Shown one piece after another: positions 21,887 through 35,139 of a stretch of DNA of 64,000 nt. Location: contig JACKQL020000002.1 in the NCBI GenBank assembly GCA_018296165.2, forward strand, positions 558,001-622,000, read 5' to 3'. Within the stretch, counting starts at the first letter, position 1, and each line of letters opens with the position of its first letter. The translations under genes were made by a program, and so were the position numbers. Source of the DNA: Termitomyces sp. T153 (Eukaryota; Basidiomycota; Agaricomycetes; Agaricales; Lyophyllaceae). Under the pieces are notes generated by a model. It searched no databases. It was given only the letters and a program-made list of their open reading frames with translations, and had not been told where the DNA came from.

Positions 21887-24264
21887 ACTCAGCATCCCAT
21901 CTGACCTATCCCAATCCTTCCTCTTCTCCATATTAAGTGCAGGGATCTTGCCAGTAACAACTCCAGTCATGCTGATGGTGTAGAGAGCACCCATCATCTT
22001 CTTGATCTGACTTTCTGGGCAGTAATTGGGCACAGAAAATACTAGAGTTTTGGAATAGGTATGTTGTTACCTTTCTAAGAATTGTTCTAATAAATTTTCA
22101 TAGGTACTTCTACAACAAAAATGGTACAGTTTGTACAAAGCACAACATTCCTGCTCCTCATTCCAGATCAAGTAATGTCTTTTGTCTCATAAAAACTTGC
22201 TAAGAATGTGTAGGCAGAGAGAAACAGCAACAAACAGTGCTGCAGGGATAAACAGTGCCATGAGGACAAACAGCACCATAAGTGCAACCATGAACAAGTG
22301 GATGAGGAGGAACATAAGCAGCACCAACTGAAACACAACAAGCAACACAGTAATTGACCTGCAAAACATAAATGCATCAACTTGAGAAAGGATGATAGTG
22401 ATGTGAATAGTGATGGTATTCATGACAATACTTTGGCAGTTGATCTGGCTGATGCTCAGGCTGTTTTCACATCTCAAAAGTGTACAAAGAATCTATTTGG
22501 AGAGTTGGAGGATGACCACATAAGTGTACTACTGCCAAACTGGGACTTATGCTTGTACTAAGACTGGGACTTTCATTCTTTTGTTCATGAATGTCAGATC
22601 ATTGACTCTACACATGTTACCCATATGCTATGCTTATTACCTATATGCTTGCTACCTGTAAAACTTACTTTGTGTTTGTTTATTAACTGTACAAGTACTA
22701 TAAACATTTGACCTGTCCAATGTGACTTTTTGTAAGGAAACAAGAATTAGGGTTAGAATACTGTGGTAAGAAGATAGTGGAATCAGAACTGACTGGAAAG
22801 TTCATCCCAGAAAGCTCTTATAGGTCAAGAGGATTATTAAGAATCCCAGTATGTCCTGCATTGGGTTCCACAATGATATATGATGATTTCCAATGATTTT
22901 TCTTCAACTAGACTTAGTTGAATATTACACCAACCCAACTTACCTGCAATGGGCATATCATCCTGGTAATATATTACTCCTATGGTACTTGTGAGTACCC
23001 ATGTCTTCCCAAGTAATCTAAGTGACTTTTTGCTGATGGTACTCCTGATATCTATCAAACTCAGGTAGTACTATGCACATACCCACACTGCAGAACATGT
23101 TCATCTCCATTGTTCCAAACTCAATGGCCTGGAAAATGCTTGACTCTGCAGGCTCTAGCAGCATTTGAATGCTACAAAAAGGTTTGTGATGAATGTCACA
23201 AAAAAGATTTGCCATGACTGTTTAAACTGATATTACAATGTCAAATTGCTGTTTGAGCAGCAAAGTAGAATCTCCTTTGTGCTAAAATTTGTGTTCCTTG
23301 TGTAGATGCTCCAGAACATTAAGTGCAGTGACTTCATAAGAGTCAAGTAGAATTCCATCTAGTTTGCAAAATTGAAATATGCATCAGATCTGCTAGTAGT
23401 TCATATGTCATGTGCAAAATGTACACTAATCTCATACCATACTGTGTCCAGACCACTCAAGTTCCTCAATGCAGCAACAACCACCTGATTGTCAAAAGTT
23501 TCGTTTAACAGCAAGAGCACGAGGAGTTATGCAGAGACATACAGAGACATTCTCCAACATCTCACCTTGTTGACTAAGAACTTGCCCCACAGAGAAAGCG
23601 CAAACAAATATTATACAATCAATATACCTACAATACCCTCAAGCACAAAACATTGAGCCATCATAAAGAAAGAAATGGTCCGATACCAAAAGGAAATTTC
23701 CAAAAATTACTGAGAGCCGAAGCTCACAGATGGGTTCGGATGTATAATTTGCAATCAGCAAAAAACTGTGTCTCGGTAAAAACCTCACTGACGACAGTAC
23801 ATGCCCGAGCACAAGAGATAAGAAAACCATATCTGAAGGTGCTCTTATATTAGGACGCGATCCCCGCGCACGGACCAGGATAGTTGCCACGTGTCTTTAA
23901 TCCTTCAGTCCATACCCGCAATTGGCCTGCAATCAATCCTTGAAGATATACAAATTTTTTCCCTAATCAATCATTTCCGCTACGCTTGATGGTGGATACT
24001 TCATTGAACCAATTTCATCCCGGCGTCTCCCGAGTTCAGTTCTCGTGTTGTTAGAAACCGTGTGAGGGAGTCCAAAACAACAGAATCGAGGCGTGAATCG
24101 AGGCGTAGTTGATTCAAGACAAGGATTAAGTGACTATTAATGAGAGTAAGTAATACATCGTGCGTAGTGCCGGAATGTGAAGACATAAGATCATATGAAT
24201 GAGTGACTGAGGGTATTCGGTGCGTGATGAATTATGAAAAGACTGAAGATATGGAATAAAACAA
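21887..24264. other. Unassigned: CpG-poor remnant, then host-like DNA past the dynein break
   Basis: 21887-23480 is AT-rich, CpG-poor and has only short frames; a hydrophobic 96-codon frame at 22187-22477 is an effect of its composition. From about 23500 CpG returns. The 23640-24264 stretch follows the stop codon of the dynein tail gene and shows no similarity to the missing part of dynein that I can see. No gene is supported. Confidence 0.5.
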
Positions 24265-27200
24265 TCAGAATCTCCGCGCAGACCCTCCTACGAGTCCTTC
24301 TATTGACTGATGTTCAAGGTCGTTCCTCGCCTTCAGGATCGCCGCATGCATCTCTTTCATTGCGTTCCCAAGCTTCACACCAAATCTACTGAGGATATCC
24401 CGCTGCCAGGCATCGTACTTGGCGTTGACTCTTGCTTGTACTTGCTCATAGTCGATGACACAGACACCAAAGGATTTCTGAGTGTCAGAAGTATCAAACG
24501 TTGATCGAGCTTTTTTGATTTCAGTCAAGAGCTGTTGCCAGTTGGCCAGAGAGTCGCCCAGTCGGCTGAAGACGTATTCGGCTTCAAGATCCCATAGTGA
24601 CTGGAATTGCAGCCATTTCGCAACGTAGTCCTTGAGTTGCTGGACCTTGATCTCGATCAAAGAGAATGGTCGTTCGAGGGTATTATCGGTGAAGCGAGTA
24701 AGCTGAATTGTGAGATTAAAACAGGGTAAAGTAAACTAAGACAGTAGCAGCACAGACCAGTGAGGTATAATTTGTCTCTGTGACAGTCGCTTCTTGCATC
24801 TGTAGTCCAATTTCGTATCGCGAGCTTTGGATTCGGCGCAAACGGCAAACAACACCTACGATTGAGGTGTTTAATCAGAAGATGCGATGGTAAAAGATAG
24901 GAGACAGACCTAGCCAGTCATGTAGGAGTTTGATCCAAGCAGAGCGAGCATACTCTATCGGTGGGTCCAGGAAGATGACTTGATTTTGTATCCGTATCTC
25001 ATGTATGATTGGCTTGAGAGTCATATTCCCCTCCAGAAACTCGAGTGATTGTTAGCACATATTCTCTTAGGTACATGCAAAAGTTACAGACCTTCTCGTC
25101 TTTCAAGCGTTTATCACCACGCCGCCTGTTCGTGATATCGCGTAAAGGAAGGGTGTCACGGCGGATGTCGCCGTCGTCCATACGATCGAACTCAGCACAC
25201 CATACCTGGATAATTTGGATCAGGCGCTGCAACAGGATGCCTTCGATTTTCTTGTCCAACTCAGCGACCCAGTGCTCGAGGTTGGCATAGCCTTCCAAGT
25301 TTAATCGATCGATCTAGATGTACAGTTGAGCTTGGGCGGAAAACATCAAACGCGACAGGCGGTCTGCTCACAGCAGCTTGGACCTTCGCAAGAAGCTCAG
25401 AGAATGCTTCGGTCGTGTAGGAACACGTTGCAAGCTCCTCGACGGCGCGCGTGATGTCTTTATAGAGGTCGATAACATTGTTGGTTTTATCCTAGAGGTG
25501 TACGTCAATGGAGATCGGCATAAACCATGTATATGGATTCCAACCTGTAAAACTGAAACTACACTAGCAAACTCCCGAACAAATTGTATATGTCGATTAT
25601 CCCGCCCATCGGTACTCGACACATAGCGACCCGTATCGTACTGGTTCACGAAGTAATCCCAGCGGATATTCATGCCTTGGCAAAGTAAGATCAGTTTTGT
25701 TTCCGCTGGGCACAACCAACGCACCTTTCGCAATCATCCTTTGTGATTCGTTCCTATATTCAGCAACCAACCACTCAATCCCTTTATTGTTCTCCACCAG
25801 ATCTAATGTCTGTCCATACGTCCTGACCGTCTCCATCAAACTCACAGCATGCGGATACACCCTCTTCGCATCCTTTGCCATGTTCGTGGTCGCATGCGGC
25901 ACCTGGAAATTCAGCCACAACAGGTTCCGAACCTCCTTGAACAAAGTGATAATCTGCGGATCGAAGTTGACTGCTAGCTGGAACCCTCCTCCGCGCAGTC
26001 GTACAATCTCGAAAAGGCATCCGTCGACGCCCATGTTCCGCCGGTTGATGTCGTGTAGCCAAGCCTCGTAGACAGGCCGCGTGTCGAGCTTCTTACGAAA
26101 GGCGGTACTCTCAGTCTGGAGCTTTTGGCCCTCGGCATAGAGTTCCCAACCTTTGCCCAGCACGTCCTCGACGCGCTTCATGTATGTAAGTAGTTGGCGT
26201 TCAATTTGTCGCGCCCAGATGATCGCACCCGCAATTGGAGGAAGATCACGCATTTGAGACATGTGGTAAGCTTCTGAGAATCGATATTGAGTTTTGAACT
26301 GGGTTGATAGTGAGTAGGAAGTATGAAAGATGATATAAAAACGAGCCTACTTTATCATGCAAATGTTTGATATCTTCCTTTACCGAGTCAATAAGCTGTG
26401 TCTGGTATTCTTGAATGGCACCACGGATCTGGCCATCCTGTCAGAAAATTTAACCAATATTTCGACGGAGTAGACTCACCTTTGGTCGCACAAATAACGC
26501 GTTGAACTTTGAAAATACCCTGAACATCTCATTTGCATTCCTAGCCGTCCCAAGCCTATCCCTCAACCTTGCGATAATCTGGTTTTCGACGCGCGAGACC
26601 CTCTCATTGTAGGCATTCTCTGCCGCTACCCAAATCTCGGTCCCCTCTGTTCGATATCAGCACATGACCGCTTTCCCGAAACAACAGCTTACCAACTGTA
26701 ACGTCCAACACATCAATCCTCTTGATCACCTCATATGCCTCCTTAACCTCCTCCTCCATATCCATACCACCTACATCAACCCCTACACCGCCCAGTCCCT
26801 TCGTCGGCCCCGTCATCACCGCCAACTGTTCATGCTGTTTCCGCCAATCCCTTAAATACCGTATTCGCTCCTGGAGTTTCGCATGCGCAGGATTAACCTT
26901 GATCGGAATAAACCTCTCTCCACGTCTCTTAATCGCCTCGCGGGCTATAATTGTAAACTCCTTGATGAGATCATCCCATGTCCGGAAATTGTTCATGGTC
27001 TGTGCGAGGAGACGGTCGAACGTCTCGTACGGGGTATATGCTAGCCGATGAGATGTGAGGATACGCAGGAGCTGGTCGTTGAAGTCGCGTGAGATAGCCT
27101 CGACGAACGGAAGTGCTCGTCGGATGGGGTATGGCGAGAGTTTAAGCTTGCGGTTGATATGTCCGAAGATGAGGTTGAGAGATTCTTGAATTTTCTCGAG

Positions 27201-28395
27201 ATCAGTAGCGGAAAGAAGCTCGTTTAATGGAAAGTCTTTCATGAGCTGATTGTATTTATGTACTACTGGTTCGTGAGTAGATGAAGTATGGCCGCGAAAA
27301 TAAGTACTCACCCTGGTCCGTAGCGTCTTTGAGACCAGTATCAGCAATGAAACTGACGGTAGCACGGAACCGCTTAGCGTTCCGAAGACAGCTAATCACC
27401 ATATTAACCTCATCACTGCGTAATTGCGTTTCGATGCCGTCGAGTGCCCGTTCCAAACTGAGCCAAAAGTTTATCTCTTGTGACGCTGTTCCGGAAACGA
27501 CGTCGCGGGTGAGCTTCGTCACCGATTGAATAGCCTTAATCCATTGGTTGACATGGGCTTGCAACGAATTGAGGAATGAACTATCATTTAGGAGATTTGC
27601 TGGTATGTGAGAGATGTTGGGTGCAGTATTAGCGGCTATTGCTTGTTCGACAGCTCTCTGGATAACGGGATGGATGACGAGATGCGTTTCGGGTATCTCG
27701 ACATTCTGTTGGAGGTGAAGAAGCGCAAGTTCCAGCTCAGCGAACTTCTTTTTCGTCATTGGTATGCCTTGTACGTTACGTGTTAGACGCGAGAATCATC
27801 CTGAAGAATCTACGACCCACCCATACGAGTATCACCACCATCTCGTCCTCCCGCGCGTGATCCAACGAAAGCATCGAACCAAAGTTTTACACCAGAGCTC
27901 ACGACTGCATGTAAACCTTCGTATGGAGTGTCCTCTCCACCAAAGAGATTCAGCATGTGTAGCTGACTAGGGAGAGGAGTGAGAGGGTCAAGTATCGGGC
28001 CGCGTTTGATCAAGGCAAGTGTTGTTACATGTGTCGGATGATATACAAGATGTGGTGTTAGCTCGTACGTGTGAATCGGTAGTGCGTCATCTAAACAGCT
28101 ATGGTTATAGTCTAGAGGATATAATAGCGAGCGTACCTTCGACCTCTTCCCGGATTTTGACAATGTATATTGACCCGCCATTATCCGTCGCAAAACGAGT
28201 GACTTTCTCCTCGAATTCGTCGTCAAACAAAGATTCGAGTTCGTCAGGTTCTGCACCTATCACAGGGGGGAGCAATGCAAGCAGATACGAGCGGAATATT
28301 GAGGGATCGAATTGTGTCGTTGACTCGGGTGTGTCATGATTCGTAGCGCCATTTGTCAACCCGTTCACTGTAACCTCCACCTCTTGCGACGACAT
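24265..28395 (-). CDS. Cytoplasmic dynein heavy chain, tail region only, 13 exons
   Basis: Exons (minus strand) read 28395-28137, 28090-27821, 27767-27312, 27265-26693, 26646-26480, 26437-26351, 26298-25725, 25675-25545, 25491-25372, 25313-25092, 25039-24910, 24855-24758 and 24702-24265. They join in frame to 1174 codons with no internal stop, and all introns are 42-54 nt with GT-AG ends. The product matches the N-terminal stem (DHC_N1) of dynein: [87 protein letters not shown]. The stem dimerises and binds the intermediate and light-intermediate chains. After HQSIEG the similarity stops abruptly; 10 unrelated codons and TGA follow. The linker, six AAA modules and the microtubule-binding stalk (about 3500 residues) are absent. 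It may be a truncated copy, a split gene, or an assembly or rearrangement break. Confidence 0.88.
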
Positions 28396-29886
28396 CGAAG
28401 TGATTAGAGATTCTTTGGACTTGATATATAAGTTTGAGCGTCCCCAGAGGCCCAGAGAAGAGAGAAGTCGCGAAGGGGTCCTGCGGTAATTCGCGAAATA
28501 ATTCTGGAGGAATCGACCTTGAGATGCCATTATCGGGTGCGGAAAGCGATAATCTCACATGTTACAGCGCTTTTGTTGAGAATGAGGCTTCCACGAGTAC
28601 TTGCTGTAGGCTGGCAGCTGGCAACCAAGGCCGGGACGAACTGCGTGGACGTCGTGAAACGACGCGAAGGTTTGTTTGCTAAACTTTGGACATTCTTCCA
28701 TTTGGGTCATCTAAGGTCTCTTCATCCATAAAATATGGCTGAATGCGCAGTTTCTTATGAGAATGATGGGCAGAGATATTGATACTCTCCTGAACTGGTC
28801 GTTCTTAACGCTCTCAACCTAGTCCCAATAAAGCACGGAAAATCGCTCGGATGTATTGGACTTGAGTACTTTTCTCCGACCTCGAAGATGATGGGTATTA
28901 CTCTCTTGGACTGGTTGTTTATTAGGCTCTCATCCTAGGTCACATACGGTCCTAACAACTATATCTGAGCACTTTTTCCTGACTGAGTAAGCACTCTGCT
29001 CAGCTTTAGTATCAAGTAATTTTCAAAAAGCTTCCAAGCGGACCTCATCTGGTCTTTTTCCATGTCAGTTCCATCTGGTCCCTCCCTCATGTCGTTTGAA
29101 GGCTGCAGCGCTGAGGTTCCAGTTTCGAATGTGTACTACCTTTGTCATAATCTGCCTTTTTGGCTATCTTTGGTTGCCGCTTTTCTTGGTCAATGAAGCA
29201 TGAGTGAGCATCGCGCCATTGTCAAGTGCTCAGAACTTAGGTACAGGCTCAAAGGATCGTCTGGCATACGTACTCTCCTTGTGATCTTTGAATGTGCAAA
29301 TTTTTACTCTGAAGAAGTGGAGGAGCTGCTTATTGTGCGTCCCTCCCTGATGTATGCATTTATATCTTGCATTGTACAATGTTGTCGTCTCCGTTCACCA
29401 GACTTTGTATAGCTGTTTCCTAGCCTTCCATCCCAAGACTTTCTCTGAAGAGTTCGAGAGCATTCAATTTGTTCATGTTCATCTTATTCTGCTTTCCTAG
29501 CCCTTGTTTGTTTGAAATCTTGAGCTCCGTCTGGCTGACCGAAACTGATTCCGAACCTGCATCGTCAACGTTTTGTTTTCTTAACGCCACCCTATTCATA
29601 GAATCGTGAAACCCACCAAGCGAGCGTCTTACAGAAACCCGTCTGCATGGTAATCTACGACCTCAAGGACGAACTTTGAGAAATAACTGACTACATCCTG
29701 TAGTACAGCTCCATATCAATTCATTTGTAATCACACAAGAGGCTTTCTAGGATCTCGATCGACATAGAGTCATCATCCGAGGTTCGGCACCACCTGCCAT
29801 CTCGCGAAATACGATTAAATATGGAAAACTCTTACTTGGAAATTACAGTAATTGTATTTCTAGGTGGCATCATGTTATGCAACCAT
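28396..29886. other. Upstream region of the dynein gene, no other gene seen
   Basis: CpG is normal here. A ~60 bp segment at 28760-28820 recurs, diverged, at 28886-28942 (both contain gatgatggg, ctctc-tg-actgg and ctctca-cctag). Short frames, such as 29200-29412, show no recognisable domain. The dynein promoter should lie just right of 28395, but no clear core element is visible. Confidence 0.45.
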
Positions 29887-29914
29887 GTAATAATAATATT
29901 ATAATAATAATAAG
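29887..29914. repeat. (TAA)n microsatellite
   Basis: An imperfect run of TAA/ATA triplets (taataataatattataataataataag) marks the change from host-like DNA to the transposon block that starts at about 29940. Confidence 0.8.
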
Positions 29915-29947
29915 TAGAGTATTGTAACAACTAAGGATGAGTAGCAG

Positions 29948-30150
29948 GTGCTCCATTACACACGACCTTCAGAGATCTCAGTCAACAAGTTTGTGGACAG
30001 GATGAAAAGGGCACAGGAGGAGGCAAAGGCAGCATTGATGAAGGCAAAAAATGACATGGCACAGTACTATAACCACTGGTGGATGCCAGCTCCCATATAC
30101 AAGCCTGGGGACCATGTATACTTGGACAACTCAGACATTAAGACAACAAG
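29948..30150 (+). pseudogene. Gypsy integrase C-terminal fragment
   Basis: The plus-strand frame reads SEISVNKFVDRMKRAQEEAK and then YKPGDHVYLDNSDIKTT. It matches the region after the integrase core; the same motif appears in chromovirus A as NKFVEQMKRLQEEA near 8770. It belongs to a plus-strand element of that family and is cut at 30150 by the LTR of chromovirus B. Confidence 0.8.
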
Positions 30151-31431
30151 TGTCAGGTTCTGCTGACCACAGGGGCTCAGCTACACTGGGTGAGTCCTTA
30201 CTAGGTGGACACAATGTCCTGCACTTATAACCTAGTGCTCCAGGGATGGTGCGGACTTCAGGCACTTGTGAGGGGAAGCTTGGGAGAGTGGCCTGAGCAA
30301 GTCTAGGGTGGTCCAGGGAAGTCTAAGACCAAGTATATTAGATGTTGGGCTTGGGCAGGCATCAGGTGTAAGTCCACAAGTGAGTATATGGGCTGCAGGT
30401 AAGTGGAGGCTTTACAAGTGATGGGAGTGGAGCTGCAGTTTCACTGCTGGGGCCAGAAAATGTTTCTAATGGAAAATGAGTCAAAGAAACCTGTCATCTG
30501 TTTCTTTGCTAGCTTTTTACTATAGAAAAAGGCAAATTTCCTTTGTTCAAAGACTTTTTCCATCAGAAATTGCCACAGAGGCAGTGGCATACCAGGTTTC
30601 CTTTTGATTGTTTCCCAAGGAAACACAATTGAGTGCCAGCAGTGTTTGATGGGAGATCAATCAAAGGTGATGGGTTCTGGGGCTGAATGTAGGGCAAGGT
30701 CTGGAGTTGTCATAAGAATGTTTGAAGGTTTGTGGCATGTGTGCAGAGTTCATAATGATGTCAGAGATGAAAGGAACTTAGGAATGGTAACAAAACAGAG
30801 ATGGATGAGATGAGACAAAGGCAAGACAGGATGGAATTGAGAAAGAAAATAGATTCAAGACTAAGAATAGAAGTTGAGACAAGACCAAGAAATATGATAG
30901 AAGGAACACAAGATACAGAAAACCAAGTTATGCAGGTAAGGTAATATTGAGACTAAGGTAACGGATGCTACTCTATGTCTTATATACTAACCACTGGACT
31001 TTTTCTGGGGGTTGAAGGTGCAACAGTGGGGCTTGTTGGAGCCATGCAGGGTCAATGGGTGTTAGCTCTGATCAGAGGGTGGGCCATGGTGATACTCTGA
31101 TGAGAACACAGTCCATCCCATAGTTGTTGGGGAACTCCAGAGTGGTTGTGTGGGTCACAGGGGTAGTTGAGTGACATATACCTATGCCAAGGGAAGTGTT
31201 GCAGAGGCTTGGGGGCCTTGTAGGTAAGAGGGAGAGCTGAGGAGGCCCACAGGGAATGTGCTGAGGTTTGCCAAAAGGTCATCAGGGTTTGCCAAGAAAG
31301 TGTTGGAGTTAGCAAGGACAGGTGTCATGGGTCAATAATGGTTGGGATGAGTTGGAGGAGTGTTGTGGGAGGTTCTGGAGAGGTAGGGTGTCTTGAGGGA
31401 AGGTCTGGAGGTGCAGGAGTGGGTCATGACA
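30151..31431 (-). repeat. Complete LTR, family A, 3' LTR of chromovirus B
   Basis: 1281 bp with TGTCA at the left and TGACA at the right, inverted ends as expected for an LTR. On the minus strand the polypurine tract gaagggggatga directly precedes it (31447-31432). A TATATAAG-like box for the minus strand is near 30985. CpG is nearly gone compared with the copy at 1-695. Confidence 0.9.
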
Positions 31432-31851
31432 TCATCCCCCTTCAGCATTGAGACCCTTGAGGTGCAGGGCATGAGTCAGGGGTCAGTGGGGGCATGGAAA
31501 TCAAAGTGTAAGCAATATTGATCAAACTGCAGCAGCAGTGGCAGCATAAGAAATGAAGTCAAAGCATGACTGCTGTTTGTCAGGGGGTTCCTTTCAATCA
31601 ATTAAAAGGGTCAGATGTACCCTGGTGCTTCCCCCATTCTTCCAATGTCCTCTTCAGCATCTGAACCAGCCTCCTTGTCTGTTGATTCCCTGACCCCCCT
31701 CCCCCCTCCAATGAGAACCACATTGATGTGTGGGCAGAGTACAAGACCCATCATGCTGAGTACAATTGTTGGTGGGCCTGCAAGAAGGTGCAGTTAATGC
31801 ATTGAAGTCATGAGTCTGGCTTTATTGAGTTCCAGGGTCACTGATTGAGTT

Positions 31852-33350
31852 TTGGAAGAGCTGTCTGGTGTGATGGCAGGTCCATCTGTTCAAGGTGGGG
31901 ATTTGACATGGTCAGCCCTGGTGCATTCTTCCAAGCCCAACTTTGAGCCAGGGGTGGTGATGGTTGTTCCAGAGTCATTGCATATTGCACAGGCAGACAT
32001 GACTCCAGAAAAGTTTGCAGAGGCAATGGGGCAAGCACAGGGTCCCCCAACTCTCAAGTGGTGTCAGGAGGAAGCTCTGGTAGGTTGGTGGGCTCTTTTC
32101 CATGTTCTTGCTGATTGTTTGTATAGTGTGCCCTCTGTGCTCATTGTGGGGAGAGGTGTGAGTTCAAGGCACTAGCACCAGGCTCCCATTGCAATATGTC
32201 AGTGTGTCTCTCCTGTTGAGTGCAGCACAAAAAGTGCTCCATTTTGTTAAGCTGGCATGCAGCCTGCATGTTGGCAGAGCAAGAGTGGGACTTGGTATGG
32301 ATTGCAAAGCAGATGAGTGAGAGGTGCAAGAGTAGGGTGTCAGACCAAGAGTCCAAAGTGGAGGGTGGAGAAAGTGGGGGGCAGTCTGTAATGAAGGTGA
32401 AGCCTCTGCAGGGTGGGCAGAGAGAGAGGATTTAGGCATTGCATAACAAGGGGAAGTGGAGGGCATTCCTGTCACCACAGGTGGGGCCCAGCAAAAGGGT
32501 TTGAGGTGAGGGTTTGATGGCAGGGCCACCTAGCCTCCAGGTGTACTCTTCTGTATCAGAGGCCCTAGTGGGACAGTCCATGGAGATGTCCTGATCAGTC
32601 TTCAAGGCATTCCTGCATTGTCAGGTGGAGGGGTTGCAAGGGTTGCTGGTGACTCATGAGGAGAAGGTCTGGAGGATTGGGGAGGACTGGAATGGGATGC
32701 AGAGGGAGCAACATGAGGTATGGAGGGATTAAGACACAGCATGGAGAAATTAAGAGATTGCCCTGCTGATGGCTATGGAGCAGTTGCTGGAGGTACAGGG
32801 GCTGTGGGAGCAACTGAACCAGGGGAAGGCATGGGTGGAGCAGGAGATGAGGCCAGAGCAGAGTGCTCCAGAGGCCAGAGTGTCTCCTGTAGCATTAGAG
32901 GTTACATGGAGGCAAGAGGAGGGGCTCACTAATGAAGCAGCCTCAGGATGCAGAGGAGTTATGCATGAGTCCCTCCTTTTCCCTTGCTCTGGCCTTACTA
33001 ACACATTCTTGTAGATTAGATCTGCAAGCACAGGATCCTTTTTGATGGGGTGACTGCAGCCTTTGTGTCAATCTAGGATGGGTTGGTGCAGATGCCTGGA
33101 GATCACTCTGCAAAGTTGGGGCAGGGCATAGATTGAATGGGAAGGCTGCTGGCAGAGCACTGGCAGAGGAATGTGGTGGAGCCTGAGTCATGGTGGGAGT
33201 TGGCAATGGATGTGTGGGAGCCTCTTCCAGAGTATCTAGAGACCCTAACCATGGTCATCACTTAGATAAAAGTGGACTTGGTGGGGAGGGTAGCCAGGCC
33301 CACTCTGGAGGAAGAGGGGGATTAGGAGGATCTTGGACTTCATTTTTCTT
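31852..33350 (+). pseudogene. Opposite-strand reading region inside chromovirus B, Cys-cluster remnant
   Basis: Between the chromodomain and the 3' LTR the plus strand reads MEELSGVMAGPSVQGGDLTW at 31852 and then ADMTPEKFAEAMGQAQG. After a stop, a Cys-rich stretch follows (CQC-x5-C-x7-C...C, about 32215-32280). Further on is a Glu/Gln-rich, probably coiled-coil part (EQLLEVQGLWEQLNQGKAW, 32780-32840). The Cys spacing is a damaged version of the cluster seen in the gene at 52081-54134. I do not recognise a named family. It may be an extra antisense gene of the element or a separate gene captured by it. Confidence 0.4.
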
Positions 33351-33969
33351 GCTCATTCCCACATTGTCCATTGTGTACTATTTTGTATTGTTGTAGTCTG
33401 TACAATCAACCCATCTTGGACTTCTGGTGATCATGTGAAGGAATAGGTAAGTAGAAACATGCAGGGATTACTTGTGGGAGTTGAATCCCTAATAAATCCA
33501 GAGGCAGGGGTTACACTCACTAATGCTATTTGTTTTGGCTAGTTCCAGAGGTTCCAAGGCTTGATGAAGTGCTGTTAGTAGAAGTTCCAGAGTTTGGCAG
33601 GGGCTCTGGAGAGGTTTTTGTGGGGCTCCTAAGTGTCATTCTCAGGTCCATAGCCTTTCCAATGGACTAGGTAGTGGGGTTGACTGTGGATAAGGCAGGA
33701 GTCAAGGATCTGTGCAACTTTGTAGTGATATTTGTTGTTGACTTCAATGGGGAGCAGTTGACTGGGGCACTGTCTAGAGAATGGGTCCAGGGCATGTTTT
33801 TCAAGTAGGCAGATGTGGAAGATGGGGTGGAGACCCTTCAGGCCCAGAGGTAGGTCAAGTTTGTAGGCATATGTTAAGACCTTCTGGAGAATCTTGAAGG
33901 GACTAAGCTGCTTGTGATTGAGCTTGATGGATGGCCTCCAGGTCTTAAGATTACATTGATTGAGCCAGA

Positions 33970-34620
33970 TCAGAGTGCTGGAGGACCAGTCAGGAGTGGG
34001 ATTGTGTCAGGCATTGGCATGTTTGGAGTAGGCTTGATTGGCAGTGTTGATCTCATCCTAGAGGAACTGGTGGAGTGATTGGAGGTCTTTGGTGACTTCA
34101 TAGACACATGGAAGAGGATATTTTTGAGGGATAGGGTGAGCTGGGGGTTGTAGCCCTTATTGGCATAGAAAGAGGAATCTCTGGTGGCAGAGTGAGGCAT
34201 GTTGTTGTAAGTAAACTTGGCAAGGAGGAGTTCTGCATGCCAGTTGTTCTGTAAATAGTTAATGTAGAGGCAGAGATACTGTTCCAATGTCTGGTTTACT
34301 TGCTCCATTTGCCCATTGGTCTTCAGATGATAGGCAGTTGAGAGGTTGGTTCTGATTTTGAGCACTTTGCATAGCAATTGCCAGAAGTGGGAGACAAATA
34401 GTAGGCCATGGTTAGAGATGATGTTGTCCAGAAGTCCATGCTTGGAGAAGATGTGCTTAAGGAATATTTTGGCAAACTTTGGAGCATTGTTAGTGGGGTG
34501 GCAAGGGATGAAAAGGGCTTGCTTAGTAAGATGGCAGACAACCACAAGAATTGTATTGAAGCCTTTGAAGTTGAAAAGTTCAACAATGTGGTCTATTGAT
34601 ATTGAGGACCAGGGGCAGCA
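33970..34620 (-). pseudogene. Integrase core of chromovirus B
   Basis: The frame reads IDHIVELFNFKGFNTILVVV and then HIFSKHGLLDNIISNHGLLF, with QVNQTLEQYLCLYINYLQNNW further on. The second catalytic aspartate of the DD35E set (usually SDRG) is N in SNHG; the first Asp and the Glu in LEQYL are present. A chromodomain follows at about 33740-33600 (LDSCLIHSQPHYLVHWKGYG). Integrase would insert the copied DNA; this one should be inactive. Confidence 0.82.
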
Positions 34621-35139
34621 ACTAATGAGGAGGGGCTTCAGCAGGCCATGAGGATGGTGGTGGGGTGATTTGGCCTAGAGGCAAGATTCACAGGCCTTCA
34701 TGTATCATATAATGTCCTTCTTCATTCCTGGCCAAAAGTAAGTCCTAAAAATGAGTTGGAGAGTCTTACAAATTCCTGAATGTCCTCAGAGTTTGTGATC
34801 ATAGTGCTGCTAGAGTATGTTGAGGCAAATGGGCTTGTGGTCTGGAGCATAGATTTGTCCACTCCAGAAGAGGGGGCAGTGGTCTGGAGATAGCATGAAG
34901 GGATTGTCAATAGTTGACTCATTGGTGGAGTTGTTGCAGAGGTCATGCTAGATAAAAAAGGAGTCCAGGGGTGCATCTCTGATTTTATGGAGGATCCCTT
35001 CTTTGTTTATAATTAGCATGACATGCAAGTGCTCAGGAGGGATTACTATTTGATGGTTGAATGCATTCTGCTCTGTCTCAAACAACTTCTTTGGGTACAC
35101 ATCAGGCCTCCAGGTGAGGGCATTGGGTTTTGTGCCAAG

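Noticed and set aside
22187..22477. Hydrophobic minus-strand frame resembling a membrane protein
   Set aside because: The other strand is Asn/Lys/Ser-rich low-complexity DNA; the hydrophobicity is its mirror image.
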